DNA of 53,403 bases from an uncultured Oscillospiraceae bacterium (lineage in GTDB: Bacteria > Bacillota > Clostridia > Oscillospirales > Oscillospiraceae). The translations under genes were made by a program, and so were the position numbers. Location: contig CALXFQ010000003.1 in assembly GCA_944387625.1 (NCBI GenBank), forward strand, positions 1-53,403, given 5' to 3'. Every line of letters begins with the position of its first letter. Within the stretch, counting starts at the first letter, position 1. Below the pieces are notes generated by a model. It was not told the origin of the DNA. It ran no database searches and saw nothing but the letters and a program-made list of their open reading frames with translations. Positions 7,546 through 16,178 of this stretch are shown here, piece by piece.

Positions 7546-9051
7546 ATGAGAGGCATCCCTTCCCTGATCACCGATATCCGCAAAAAGGTCTTCACCGAGG
7601 TGGCCCGGATGGCCTACTCCGGCCAGGGCTACGAGCAGGCGGACGAACTGCCCTATATCATCGTCCCCGGGGACCAGCCGCTGCACCGGGAGTCGGTGTT
7701 CCTGGAGCGGGCCATCGCCAGCGAACGGGTGCGGCTGGCCATGGGCCTGAACCTGCGGCCGATCCAGACCCGGCATCTGCTCACCGAGGGCATGGACCAC
7801 GCCGCCATCGCCCAGCAGTATTATGAGCCGCCGCTGATCAACATCATCCCCTATGCCTGCCACGCCTGTCCCACGGACCGATACCAGATCACCGAGTCCT
7901 GCCAGAACTGCCTGGCCTCCTCCTGCCAGCGGGTCTGCCCCCGGGGGGCGATCAGCCTGCAAAACGGCAAGAAGGTGATCGACCAGAGCAAATGCGTCAA
8001 ATGCGGCAAATGCGCCACCGCCTGCCCCTACCGGGCGATCATCCATCTGGAGCGGCCCTGTCAGGCCGCCTGCGGCGTGGACGCCATCGGCTCGGACCAG
8101 TACGGCCGGGCGGTGATCGACCAAAACAAGTGCGTTTCCTGCGGCCAGTGTCTGGTGAGCTGTCCTTTCGGGGCGATCGCCGACAAGGGCCAGATCTACC
8201 AGCTGATCCAGTCGATCCGCCAGGGAGACCAGGTGATCGCCATCGTGGCCCCGGCCTTCATCGGCCAGTTCGGCAAGCACTCCACCCCGGAGAAATTCGT
8301 TTCCGCCATGAAGGTGCTGGGCTTCCACCAGGTGGTGGAGGTGGCGGTGGGCGCGGATATATGTACCATCGAGGAGGCCAAGGACTTTTTGGAGAAGGTC
8401 CCGGCGGAACAGCCCTTCATGGCCACCTCCTGCTGCCCGGCCTGGCATTCCATGGTCCACAAGCTCTTCCCCACCTTGTCCGGGAACATCTCCATGACCC
8501 TGACCCCCATGGTCTTCACCGCCCGGCTGGTGAAGCGGCAGTATCCCGGCTGTAAGGTGGTGTTCGTAGGACCCTGCGCCGCCAAAAAGCTGGAGGCGAT
8601 CCGGGAGGATATTCGGTCCGACGTGGACTTCGTGCTGACCTTTGAGGAACTGCAGGGGATGTTCGAGGCCAAGGAGGTGGACTTTGCCACCATCGAGCCG
8701 TCGGAGGCCCTGAACGAAGGCACCGCCGCCGGACGGGGCTTCGCCGTTTCCGGCGGAGTGGCCAAGGCGGTCACCGATGTGATCGCCCGGACCCACCCGG
8801 AGGTGGAGGTAAAGACCGCCCGGGCGGAGGGCCTGCGGGCGTGCCGCAAGCTCATGACCCTGGCCAAAGCCGGAAAGTACGACGGCTATCTGCTGGAGGG
8901 CATGGCCTGTCCCGGCGGCTGCGTAGCCGGGGCAGGGACGCTGCTGCCGGTGGACCTGGCCGCCAAGGTGGTGGGCCGGTACCAGACCGAATCGGACCGG
9001 GACAGCCCGCTGGAAAGCCCCTACCGGGACATGGGACACGGATTGGACTAA
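7546..9051 (+). CDS. Monomeric [FeFe] hydrogenase, group-B-like
   Basis: The 501-residue protein has an N-terminal cysteine-rich part with ferredoxin-type clusters (CVKCGKCATACP at 151-161, CVSCGQCLVSCP at about 197-207), then the H-cluster domain. The three H-cluster loops are TSCCPAW (294-300), GPCAAKK (342-348) and EGMACPGGC (451-459). TSCCPAW, and GPC in place of TPC, fit group B rather than the bifurcating group A enzymes. It would evolve or take up H2 with ferredoxin in the cytoplasm. The start follows AACAGGAGGTCACCGCT. HydE/F/G maturases are not in the window. Confidence 0.92.
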   Translation: MRGIPSLITDIRKKVFTEVARMAYSGQGYEQADELPYIIVPGDQPLHRESVFLERAIASERVRLAMGLNLRPIQTRHLLTEGMDHAAIAQQYYEPPLINIIPYACHACPTDRYQITESCQNCLASSCQRVCPRGAISLQNGKKVIDQSKCVKCGKCATACPYRAIIHLERPCQAACGVDAIGSDQYGRAVIDQNKCVSCGQCLVSCPFGAIADKGQIYQLIQSIRQGDQVIAIVAPAFIGQFGKHSTPEKFVSAMKVLGFHQVVEVAVGADICTIEEAKDFLEKVPAEQPFMATSCCPAWHSMVHKLFPTLSGNISMTLTPMVFTARLVKRQYPGCKVVFVGPCAAKKLEAIREDIRSDVDFVLTFEELQGMFEAKEVDFATIEPSEALNEGTAAGRGFAVSGGVAKAVTDVIARTHPEVEVKTARAEGLRACRKLMTLAKAGKYDGYLLEGMACPGGCVAGAGTLLPVDLAAKVVGRYQTESDRDSPLESPYRDMGHGLD

Positions 9052-9057
9052 GCGCAA

Positions 9058-9081
9058 GGCGGGACCCCAGCGGGTCCCGCC
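9058..9081 (+). terminator. Strong hairpin after the hydrogenase
   Basis: GGCGGGACCC, CAGC loop, GGGTCCCGCC: ten perfect G/C-rich pairs seven bases after the stop codon. No T-run follows directly; the shared CAGACTGT repeat motif begins instead. Confidence 0.65.
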
Positions 9082-9083
9082 TC

Positions 9084-9483
9084 CAGACTGTCCAAAAAAC
9101 CTTCGGGGCTTTTTGTGCCAAGCCCCCACATTTTGCCCACCCACTTGCCTCCCCCTTTGGGGGCTGAGCGAAGCGAAGTCGCGGTAGTGAATGACGGTCC
9201 AGTGGACCGTCAGAGCCGCGACCGGGGCGCGCCACAGCGCGCTGGCACGGCGAACGCCGTGACGGAGAGGGTGACCACGCAGGGCTTTTTATACCACTTA
9301 TCAGATCTCCACCTACCCACTTGCCTCCCCCTATGGGGGAGGTGGCAGGCCGAACGGCCTGACGGAGAGGGTGGTCACGTTCATTTTTTGCACGGCGTCC
9401 CTCAAAATACGGAACGCCGCTACCCTCTCAGTCACGGCCCCTGCGGGTCCGTGCCAGCTCTCCCAAAGGGAGAGCCAAGTGGG
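9084..9483. repeat. Composite palindromic repeat, copy 1 (MITE-like)
   Basis: This copy begins with CAGACTGT at the foot of a hairpin, continues through CCCACTTGCCTCCCCCTTT (from 9140), and ends near 9483 with an inverted version of that sequence (GGGAGAGCCAAGTGGG). The ends are therefore imperfect terminal inverted repeats. An internal unit (ACTTGCCTCCCCC...GACGGAGAGGGTG) is present twice, at about 9142-9271 and 9318-9374. The 53.0-53.3 kb copy has it once. No coding content is credible. A partial extra end (CGGGAGAGCCAAGGGCG) lies at about 9511-9527. Confidence 0.85.
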
Positions 9484-9570
9484 TCGGTGGAAGATCGGAC
9501 GCTTTCCCAGCGGGAGAGCCAAGGGCGCTGGCGGAAGGTCGGGGCGGAGCGCCAAGGTCCCGCCTTATTT

Positions 9571-10734
9571 TTATTTGATCTTTCGGACCCGCAGGACCCC
9601 TTCCAACTGCCGCAGGTGGTCCAGGGCCGCGTCCGACACCGGGTCGTCCAGGTCCAGCATGGTGTAGGCGTAGGCGCCTTTGCTCCGATTCACCAGGTCG
9701 GAGATGTTGATCCCCTCCGCTGCCACCGCCGCGGTGGCCCGGCTCAGCGCTCCGGGGATGTTTCGGTGCAAGATCGCCACCCGGGCGGTCTTGGCGCAGA
9801 TCCCCATGTCGCAGTCCGGGAAGTTCACCGAATTGCGGATGTTGCCGTTTTCCAGGTAGTCCATCACCTGGCCCACCGCCATCCGGGCGCAGTTGTCCTC
9901 GCTCTCCTGGGTGGAGGCCCCCAGGTGGGGGATCGGCACCACCCCAGCCATGGCGGCGGTGCGGTCGTTGGGGAAGTCGGTGATGTAACGCCGGAGCTTG
10001 CCGGTGCGGAGGGCCTCCTCCACCGCCTCATCGTCCACCAGGGCGTCCCGGGCGAAGTTCAGCAGTACCGTCCCGGGGCGCATCTTTTCGATCGCCGCCC
10101 GGTCGATCATCCCCCGGGTCTGGGGCAGGAGGGGGGTGTGGAGGGAGATGATGTCACACTGGGCGAACAGCGCCTCCAGGGTGTCCACCCGGATCACATG
10201 GCTGTCCAAATGCCAGGCGGCATCGACGGAGATGAAGGGGTCGTAGCCGTAGACCTCCATCCCCAGCTTCCGGGCGTCGTTGGCCAGCGGGCCGCCTACG
10301 GCGCCCAGGCCGATCACCCCCAGCTTTTTGCCCCGGATCTCAAAGCCGGAGAACCGGGCCTTGGCCTTCTCCACCTGCTTGGCCACGTCCCCGGTGCCGG
10401 CGATCGAGCGAACGTATTCGATCCCGCCGATCACGTCCCGGCACCCCAGGAGCATCCCGCACAGCACCAGCTCCACCACTCCGTTGGCGTTGGCCCCGGG
10501 GGTATTGAACACCACCACCCCTGCCTGGGCGCACGCCTCCAGGGGGATGTTGTTCACCCCCGCCCCCGCCCGGGCCACCGCCAGCAGTCCCTGGGGGAGC
10601 GCCAGACCGTGCATGGAGGCGGAACGGACCAGCACCGCCTGGGCCTGGTCCAGCTCCTGGGTCATTTCATACTGCTTCGTCCACAGCGCTGTGCCCTTTG
10701 GGGAGATCTGGTTCAAATAATGGATCTTGATCAT
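9571..10734 (-). CDS. serA: D-3-phosphoglycerate dehydrogenase, ACT-domain type
   Basis: The 387-residue protein has the two-part D-2-hydroxyacid dehydrogenase fold: substrate part (1-95), NAD-binding part with GLGAVGG near 142-148, catalytic Arg in NFARDALVD and His in PHLGAST. An ACT domain follows from about residue 315. This short SerA form is common in Clostridia. It oxidises 3-phosphoglycerate in the first step of serine synthesis; the ACT domain suggests serine feedback. AGGAAGGATGATGTTTC precedes the start. The rest of the pathway is not adjacent. Arg-Asp replaces the common Arg-Gly after the catalytic Arg. Confidence 0.9.
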   Translation of the reverse strand: MIKIHYLNQISPKGTALWTKQYEMTQELDQAQAVLVRSASMHGLALPQGLLAVARAGAGVNNIPLEACAQAGVVVFNTPGANANGVVELVLCGMLLGCRDVIGGIEYVRSIAGTGDVAKQVEKAKARFSGFEIRGKKLGVIGLGAVGGPLANDARKLGMEVYGYDPFISVDAAWHLDSHVIRVDTLEALFAQCDIISLHTPLLPQTRGMIDRAAIEKMRPGTVLLNFARDALVDDEAVEEALRTGKLRRYITDFPNDRTAAMAGVVPIPHLGASTQESEDNCARMAVGQVMDYLENGNIRNSVNFPDCDMGICAKTARVAILHRNIPGALSRATAAVAAEGINISDLVNRSKGAYAYTMLDLDDPVSDAALDHLRQLEGVLRVRKIK

Positions 10735-10861
10735 GAAACATCATCCTTCCTATATGATCGTCTTAACGGCAGGACTACCATACGCCCCGGACCGGGAAAA
10801 TGCAGTCGCCTTTGGTGGGAAGAAACCGCCGCCCCCTCTTCCCTTTTGGGCCGGATCGGTG

Positions 10862-10867
10862 TATAAT
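10862..10867 (+). promoter_or_regulatory. -10 element for the sortase gene
   Basis: TATAAT lies 29 bases upstream of the sortase start; the matching -35 (TTCCCT at about 10839) is poor, so confidence is modest. Confidence 0.5.
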
Positions 10868-10896
10868 GGAAAAAAACGAGGAAAGCGAGTCACCTT

Positions 10897-11706
10897 ATGA
10901 AGCGGATCTTTTTGTTGCTCCTGGCGGTGCTGACGGCGCTGTCGGCCTGCGCGCAGGCCCCGGAGGAATCCACCGGCACCACCACCGTCCCCACCACCGC
11001 GCCTGTCACCCTGCCCGAGACCACCGCCCCCACCCAGTCGCTCACCGAGCCGGAGCCTACGGATCCTCCAGCCACCGAGCCGCCGCAGACCCAGCCGCCG
11101 CAGACCACCCGGCCTTTTACCGACATCACCAGGGACCTGCAGGAGCTGTATCTGCAAAACTCCGATCTGGTAGGCTGGATCTGCATCCCCAACACCCGGG
11201 TGGACTACCCGGTGTTCCAGACCCCGGACCGGCCCAACTATTACCTGAACAAGGACCTGTACGGCAACTACAGCGTCCGGGGCAGTATCTACATCCGGGA
11301 GGCGTGTGACGTGTTCGCCCCCTCGGACAACCTGACCTTCTACGGCCACGCCATGGGGGACCAGTCCATGTTCGGGGACCTGCACTACTATAAGTCCAAA
11401 AGCTTCTGGCAGAGCCACAAGACCATCCAGTTCGACACCCTGTACGAGAAGCACACCTATGAGATCTTCGCCGTGTTCAACATCGACGTGGACCCGGAGG
11501 TCTTCGAGTTCCGCTATCACCTGTTCGACGACGCGGCGGACCAGGCGGCGTTCGACGAATTCGTTTCCCAATGCGTCAGCCGGAGTTTTTATGACACGGG
11601 CATCGTGCCCCAATACGGCGACAAGCTGATCACCTTATCCACCTGCGACCGAAACGTGCCTCTTCGGGACGGCCGGCTGGTGGTGGTGGCCCGCCGGGTC
11701 AGCTGA
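10897..11706 (+). CDS. Class B sortase with lipoprotein signal
   Basis: The 269-residue protein carries a lipoprotein signal (lipobox LSAC, Cys about 19) and a Thr/Pro/Glu-rich linker (about 22-72), followed by a sortase B domain. The catalytic set is visible: His in FYGHAM, Cys in LSTCDRN and Arg in the terminal RLVVVARR. It would sit on the outer face of the membrane and transpeptidate surface proteins. A lipid anchor instead of the usual N-terminal membrane helix is uncommon. No LPXTG- or NPQTN-like substrate is evident here, and the two giant secreted proteins lack such signals. The ribosome site is weak (GAGGAAAG, distant). Confidence 0.88.
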   Translation: MKRIFLLLLAVLTALSACAQAPEESTGTTTVPTTAPVTLPETTAPTQSLTEPEPTDPPATEPPQTQPPQTTRPFTDITRDLQELYLQNSDLVGWICIPNTRVDYPVFQTPDRPNYYLNKDLYGNYSVRGSIYIREACDVFAPSDNLTFYGHAMGDQSMFGDLHYYKSKSFWQSHKTIQFDTLYEKHTYEIFAVFNIDVDPEVFEFRYHLFDDAADQAAFDEFVSQCVSRSFYDTGIVPQYGDKLITLSTCDRNVPLRDGRLVVVARRVS

Positions 11707-11739
11707 TATCCTCCGCCGCCCCTGTATGGGGCGGCGATT

Positions 11740-13107
11740 TTAAATGACGGGGACCTGAGCCAGGCTCCGAGCGATCTGCTCGTCGGTGGGGATCTGATCG
11801 GTCATGGTGCCGTCGTTGAAGCGCTGGTAGGCGGCCATATCGAAATAGCCGGTACCGCTGAGGCTGAAGACGATGTTCTTCTCCTCCCCGGTCTGCTTGC
11901 ATTTTAGCGCCTGGTCGATCGCCACCCGGATGGCGTGGCCGCTCTCCGGCGCCGGGAGGATCCCCTCCACCCGGGCAAACTCCACGGCGGCGGCGAACAC
12001 GGAGGTCTGATCCACCGCTGCCGCCTGGATCAGGCCGTCGTGGTAGAGCTGGCTCACCAGACGGCTCATGCCGTGGTAGCGCAGTCCGCCCGCGTGGTTG
12101 GGGGAGGGCATGAAGTCGCTGCCCAGAGTGTACATCTTTTGCAGAGGGCAGACCCGGCCGGTGTCGCAGTAGTCGTAGACGAATCGGCCCCGGGTCAGGC
12201 TGGGACAGGAGGCAGGCTCCACCGCCAGGATCTGCATATCCGCCTCTCCCCGCAGCTTCTGGCCTACGAAGGGGGCGATCAGCCCGCCTAAGTTGGACCC
12301 GCCTCCGGCGCAGCCGATCAGGATGTCCGGCCGGATATGGTATTTATCCAGGGCGGCTTTGGTCTCCAGGCCGATCACCGTCTGGTGCAGAAGGACCTGG
12401 TCCAGCACGCTGCCCAGCACATACCGATAGCCGGGCTTCCGGGCCGCCTCCACCGCCTCGGAGATCGCGCACCCCAGAGAACCGTTGGTGCCTGGGAACT
12501 GGGCGTTGATCCGGCGGCCCACCGCCGTGTCCATGGAGGGCGAGGGGGTGACGGTGGCTCCATACGTCCGCATCACCTCCCGGCGGAAGGGCTTCTGCTC
12601 GTAGGACACCTTCACCATGAACACGCTGCACTGCAGTCCCAGATAGGCGCAGGCCATGCTCATGGCCGTGCCCCATTGTCCGGCCCCGGTCTCGGTGGTC
12701 ACCCCGATAAGCCCCTCCTCCTTGGCGTAGTAGGCCTGGGCGATGGCGGAGTTGAGCTTGTGGCTTCCGGAGGTGTTGCTCCCCTCGAATTTGTAGTAGA
12801 TGTGGGCCGGGGTGTCCAGGTATCGTTCCAGACAGTAGGCCCGCACCAGGGGGGAGGGCCGGTACATCCGATAAAAGTCCAGCACCGGCTGGGGGATCGG
12901 CACGTAGGGCGTGGTATCGTCCAGCTCCTGCCGGGCCAGTTCCCGGCAGAACACCTGGCTCAGCCCCTCCAGATCCATCGGCTGGTGGGTCTGGGGATGA
13001 AGGAGCGGGGCGGGCTTGTTGACCATGTCCGCCCGAACATTATACCAGGCCCGGGGCAGCTCCTCCTCTGTCAGGTAGATCTTGTAGGGGATCTTTTCGG
13101 TTGACAT
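11740..13107 (-). CDS. trpB2: Tryptophan synthase beta-like protein TrpB2
   Basis: At 455 residues it is longer than TrpB1 and has the TrpB2-type N-terminal extension. The PLP lysine is in NTSGSHKLNSA, and the phosphate-binding loop is GCAGGGSNLGG. TrpB2 condenses serine with free indole to give tryptophan and often works without TrpA; no trpA or other trp gene is near. An AAAAGGAGG site precedes the ATG. The upstream T-box, with a likely UGG specifier, ties expression to uncharged tRNA-Trp. This suggests indole salvage as a tryptophan source, which would be useful in the gut where other bacteria release indole. Confidence 0.93.
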   Translation of the reverse strand: MSTEKIPYKIYLTEEELPRAWYNVRADMVNKPAPLLHPQTHQPMDLEGLSQVFCRELARQELDDTTPYVPIPQPVLDFYRMYRPSPLVRAYCLERYLDTPAHIYYKFEGSNTSGSHKLNSAIAQAYYAKEEGLIGVTTETGAGQWGTAMSMACAYLGLQCSVFMVKVSYEQKPFRREVMRTYGATVTPSPSMDTAVGRRINAQFPGTNGSLGCAISEAVEAARKPGYRYVLGSVLDQVLLHQTVIGLETKAALDKYHIRPDILIGCAGGGSNLGGLIAPFVGQKLRGEADMQILAVEPASCPSLTRGRFVYDYCDTGRVCPLQKMYTLGSDFMPSPNHAGGLRYHGMSRLVSQLYHDGLIQAAAVDQTSVFAAAVEFARVEGILPAPESGHAIRVAIDQALKCKQTGEEKNIVFSLSGTGYFDMAAYQRFNDGTMTDQIPTDEQIARSLAQVPVI

Positions 13108-13134
13108 AATACTACCTCCTTTTGCGCCGGGGAC

Positions 13135-13179
13135 AAAAAAGCGCTCCTGTCCCAGGCAAATACTTGCTGGGACAGGAGC
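13135..13179 (-). terminator. T-box terminator
   Basis: GCTCCTGTCCCAG (13179-13167) pairs perfectly with CTGGGACAGGAGC (13155-13143) and is followed by GCTTTTTT. The 5' arm would be captured by the antiterminator when uncharged tRNA is bound. Confidence 0.92.
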
Positions 13180-13400
13180 ATATCTCTCTCCTGCGGTGCC
13201 ACCCGGCTTGGCGCGAAGCGCCCGCTTTCACGCGTACCATCATACGCCGGCTTTGTTCACGGAGTGCCGCTCCGGCTCACCTACTGACAATTCGGCTCGC
13301 CCTCAGATGCCCATTGGCCCCGGCCCGCCATACCGCCTTCCACCTACCGGCGGCTCTCTGTGCTTTTGGACGGGGGTTACTCACACATCGTCATCGGTTT
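13135..13400 (-). promoter_or_regulatory. T-box leader, probable tRNA-Trp sensor
   Basis: The minus strand carries the T-box sequence CCGGGTGGCACCGCAG (13206-13191) followed by a terminator. Stem I elements are recognisable: GAGTAA, AGAGAGCCG and GGTGGAAGG. The specifier loop reads CCAATGGGCATC, with TGG (Trp) at 13313-13311. The codon is my reading of the fold rather than a computed structure, but it agrees with the downstream trpB2. Confidence 0.93.
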
Positions 13401-13405
13401 CCACC

Positions 13406-13434
13406 ATTTAAGCACATTTGTCCCCGGTTGTCAA
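13406..13434 (-). promoter_or_regulatory. Promoter of the trpB2 leader
   Basis: TTGACA (13434-13429), a 17-base spacer and TTAAAT (13411-13406), directly upstream of stem I and immediately after the ABC transporter stop codon. Confidence 0.8.
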
Positions 13435-13442
13435 TACACAAT

Positions 13443-15170
13443 TTAAATAACTTTCGCTCCCTCCAGCCGGATCACCTGGCCGTCCCGGACCTGATAGACC
13501 CGCTGGGCCTGGTCCAGCACCGAGGGCCGGTGGGTGGTGACGATGGTGGTGATCCCCCGGCGGCTCAGGTTCTCCAGCACCCGGCGCTCGGTGTCCTGGT
13601 CCAGGGCGCTGGTGACCTCGTCCAGGAGCATCACCGGGGACCGGCGCATCAGCGCCCGGGCGATGGCGATCCGCTGGGCCTGGCCCTCGGAGATCCCCCG
13701 GCCCCCTTCTCCCAGCTGGGCGTGGAGCCCCTGGGGCAGGCCCTTGACGAATTCCCAGGCGCAGGCGTCCTCCAGGGCCTGGATCATCTCCTTCTCCGTG
13801 GCCGCCGGGTCTACCAGGGCCAGGTTCTGGGCCACGGTACCGGCGATCACCGTGTTGCCCTGAGGCACATAGGTGAAAAAGTGCCGGGTATCCGCCCCCA
13901 CGCCCTGGCGCTCCCCATGAGGGCCTACCAGCTCCGCCCGGCCTTCCGTTGGCCGGATCAGCCCCAGCAGGAGCCGCAGCAACGTGGTCTTCCCCTCCCC
14001 GGAGGGGCCGACCAAAGCCACCAGCGATCCGGCAGGGACCTTCAGGTCCACATGGGACAAGATCTGCCGCTCCGGGCCATAGCCCAGGGACACATCCGTC
14101 AGCTCCACGGACCACCGGCCTTCCGGCGGGGCCAGCCGGACGCGGCTTGGCTCTTTGGGAAGCTCCGTCAGCTCCCGGACCCGCTCCGCCGCCACCGAAG
14201 CGGACAGGGCGGTGGGGATCAGGCTCACCAGGCCGGAAAAGGCGCTGGAGAGCCGGGTGCGCTGCTGTAAAAACAGGGTCATGGTGCCAAACAGGATATC
14301 TCCCCGCCACAGCCGCCACAGGCAGTAGGCCAGCGCCCCGTACTCCACCAGGGCGCCCATAACGGTCATCAGATTGTTGGTGCGGATCGAGAACCGATTC
14401 TGTTCCAGCACCGCCTGGCGGTACTCCTCCTGCCGGTCCCGGAGCCGATCGGTCATGGTGTGCTCCACGCCGAAGCTCTTCAAGGTGTCCATATTCCGAA
14501 AGGTCTCCGCCTGGAAGGCGGACATGGCCCCACCCACCTGGCGCATACGCTGGTCGTACCGGCGCTGGCGGCTGAGCACGGACCGGGACATCAGGAACAG
14601 CACCGGGGTGCTGGCACAGCCGATCAGGGCCATCACCGGGTCATAAACGGCCATCACCACCACGGTGGAGATCACGCTGAACAGCTGGATGATCACCTGG
14701 GGCAGCCAGCTCACCGCGCTGGTGGCCACGGTGCCTACATCGGAGGAGAACCGGCTGAGAAGCTCGCCGCTTGGGTAGCGGCTGATATGGAGCCAGTCCG
14801 CGTCCATCATCTGCCGGAACACGGTCTGCTGCACATCGGTGAGCATATCCACGTTCAGCCGGGCCACCATGCGGTTGGTCAGGCTGCGGAAGACCATCAT
14901 CGCCACCACGCTTGCCACCATGTAGCCGCAGCAGGGCAGCAGCCGCCCCATGTCCAGGGACACGATGGCGTCGATCATGTACTTGCTGACCACCCCGGAG
15001 AGCAGTCCCATGCCGCTGGAGATCACGCCGCACAGCACATACATGGCCACCGCCTTCTTCCGCCGGGCGCTGAAGCTCCAGATCCACTTCCAGTCCCGCC
15101 AGATATCCTTTACAGAGCCGTCCTTTGCTTTCTTCCGAAGGGTATGGACCCATTCCGATCTCACGTTCAT
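13443..15170 (-). CDS. ABC exporter, fused membrane and ATPase domains
   Basis: This 575-residue half-transporter has six membrane helices in about residues 35-310 and an ATPase domain from about 345. Walker A is GPSGEGKTT, the signature reads GISEGQAQR (a variant of LSGGQ), Walker B is PVMLLDEVTSALD and the switch His is in TTHRP. It would act as a homodimer exporting a peptide, lipid or drug. The start at 15170 has AAAAGGAGCG upstream. It is divergent from the polysaccharide operon, which may hint at a shared role, but no partner identifies the substrate. Confidence 0.88.
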   Translation of the reverse strand: MNVRSEWVHTLRKKAKDGSVKDIWRDWKWIWSFSARRKKAVAMYVLCGVISSGMGLLSGVVSKYMIDAIVSLDMGRLLPCCGYMVASVVAMMVFRSLTNRMVARLNVDMLTDVQQTVFRQMMDADWLHISRYPSGELLSRFSSDVGTVATSAVSWLPQVIIQLFSVISTVVVMAVYDPVMALIGCASTPVLFLMSRSVLSRQRRYDQRMRQVGGAMSAFQAETFRNMDTLKSFGVEHTMTDRLRDRQEEYRQAVLEQNRFSIRTNNLMTVMGALVEYGALAYCLWRLWRGDILFGTMTLFLQQRTRLSSAFSGLVSLIPTALSASVAAERVRELTELPKEPSRVRLAPPEGRWSVELTDVSLGYGPERQILSHVDLKVPAGSLVALVGPSGEGKTTLLRLLLGLIRPTEGRAELVGPHGERQGVGADTRHFFTYVPQGNTVIAGTVAQNLALVDPAATEKEMIQALEDACAWEFVKGLPQGLHAQLGEGGRGISEGQAQRIAIARALMRRSPVMLLDEVTSALDQDTERRVLENLSRRGITTIVTTHRPSVLDQAQRVYQVRDGQVIRLEGAKVI

Positions 15171-15220
15171 CGCTCCTTTTTCCGGATCTTCCGATCCGCA
15201 CGCCTTTTTAAACTTTTCTA

Positions 15221-15250
15221 TTGCCATCCACCGGCAGTTCATGGTATAAT
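15221..15250 (+). promoter_or_regulatory. Promoter of the polysaccharide-control operon
   Basis: TTGCCA (15221-15226), an 18-base spacer and TATAAT (15245-15250) with TGG before it, 35 bases from the phosphatase start. Confidence 0.78.
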
Positions 15251-15284
15251 TTATTGGATATGTCACGTTTTCTGGAGGCAACCT

Positions 15285-16010
15285 ATGATCGATATCCACT
15301 GCCATATCCTGCCGGACCTGGACGACGGCGCGGCCGACCTGGAAGAGGCGGTCGCCATGGCCCGGATGGCCTGGCGCTCCGGCGTCACCGACATCGCCGC
15401 CACGCCCCATTTCCAGGGGGTGGAGCAGGAGCTGGAGCATCTGCCCTCGATCCGCCGCCGGTCCCAGCTGCTGACCCAGGCGCTGGCCCGGGAGCAGATC
15501 CCGGTGCGGCTCCATCCCGGCGCGGAGGTGCTGTGTCTGCCCCAGACCCCGGCCCTTGCCATGGCCCACCGGCTGCCCACCCTGGGCGAGGGCAGCTATG
15601 TCCTCACCGAGTTTTACTTCGATGAGTCCTTCGCCTTTATGGACCAGATCCTCTCCGACATCGCCGGATGCGGCTACCGGATCGTGGTGGCCCACCCGGA
15701 GCGCTATCACGCCATCCAGCGGGACCCGGGGCTTGCGGCCCGGTGGGCCCGTCAGGGCTACGCCCTCCAGCTGAACAAAGGCTCGATCCTGGGCGCTTTC
15801 GGCCCGGAGCCGGAGGCGGCGGCCCATGGACTGCTGGGCCGGGGCCTGGTCCATCTGATCGCCACCGACGCCCACGCCAGCACCCGCCGGACCCCCCATG
15901 TAGGCGCGCTGCTGGATTGGGCCAGGGAGCGCTGCGACCCGGCCTTTGCCCAGATCCTGCTGGAGGAGAACCCCCGGCGGATCCTGTCCGGCAGGGACCT
16001 GGTCCGCTGA
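15285..16010 (+). CDS. PHP-type protein-tyrosine phosphatase (CpsB/CapC family)
   Basis: The 241-residue protein shows PHP metal ligands in order: DIHCHILPDLDDGA at the start, TPHF near 44, HPER near 128 and TDAH near 194. CpsB/Wzb-type PHP phosphatases remove phosphate from the tyrosine-rich tail of Wzc/CapB-type kinases, two of which follow in this locus. CTGGAGGCAACCT precedes the ATG. It is the first gene of the polysaccharide-control cluster. Confidence 0.92.
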   Translation: MIDIHCHILPDLDDGAADLEEAVAMARMAWRSGVTDIAATPHFQGVEQELEHLPSIRRRSQLLTQALAREQIPVRLHPGAEVLCLPQTPALAMAHRLPTLGEGSYVLTEFYFDESFAFMDQILSDIAGCGYRIVVAHPERYHAIQRDPGLAARWARQGYALQLNKGSILGAFGPEPEAAAHGLLGRGLVHLIATDAHASTRRTPHVGALLDWARERCDPAFAQILLEENPRRILSGRDLVR

Positions 16011-16097
16011 CGGTCTGCCAGGCCATTTTGGGCCATTGTATCACATTTTCGCCCTATACGCCACCTTTATTTACCAAAAACAAAAGCCGAAAAACCA

Positions 16098-16125
16098 TTT
16101 ACTTCATGTCAGATCGTGGTATACT
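16098..16125 (+). promoter_or_regulatory. Internal promoter before the CapD-like gene
   Basis: TTTACT (16098-16103), a 16-base spacer and TATACT (16120-16125) preceded by TGG, in the 168-base gap after the phosphatase gene. Confidence 0.6.
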
Positions 16126-16178
16126 AATATAATGCTGTCCCCCCCGGCAAAGACCCTTTGAAAGGAGAGATCTTGTTT

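Noticed and set aside
7411-9144. A 577-codon minus-strand open frame over the hydrogenase
   Set aside because: The plus-strand frame has all H-cluster motifs; the antisense frame has none and no ribosome site.
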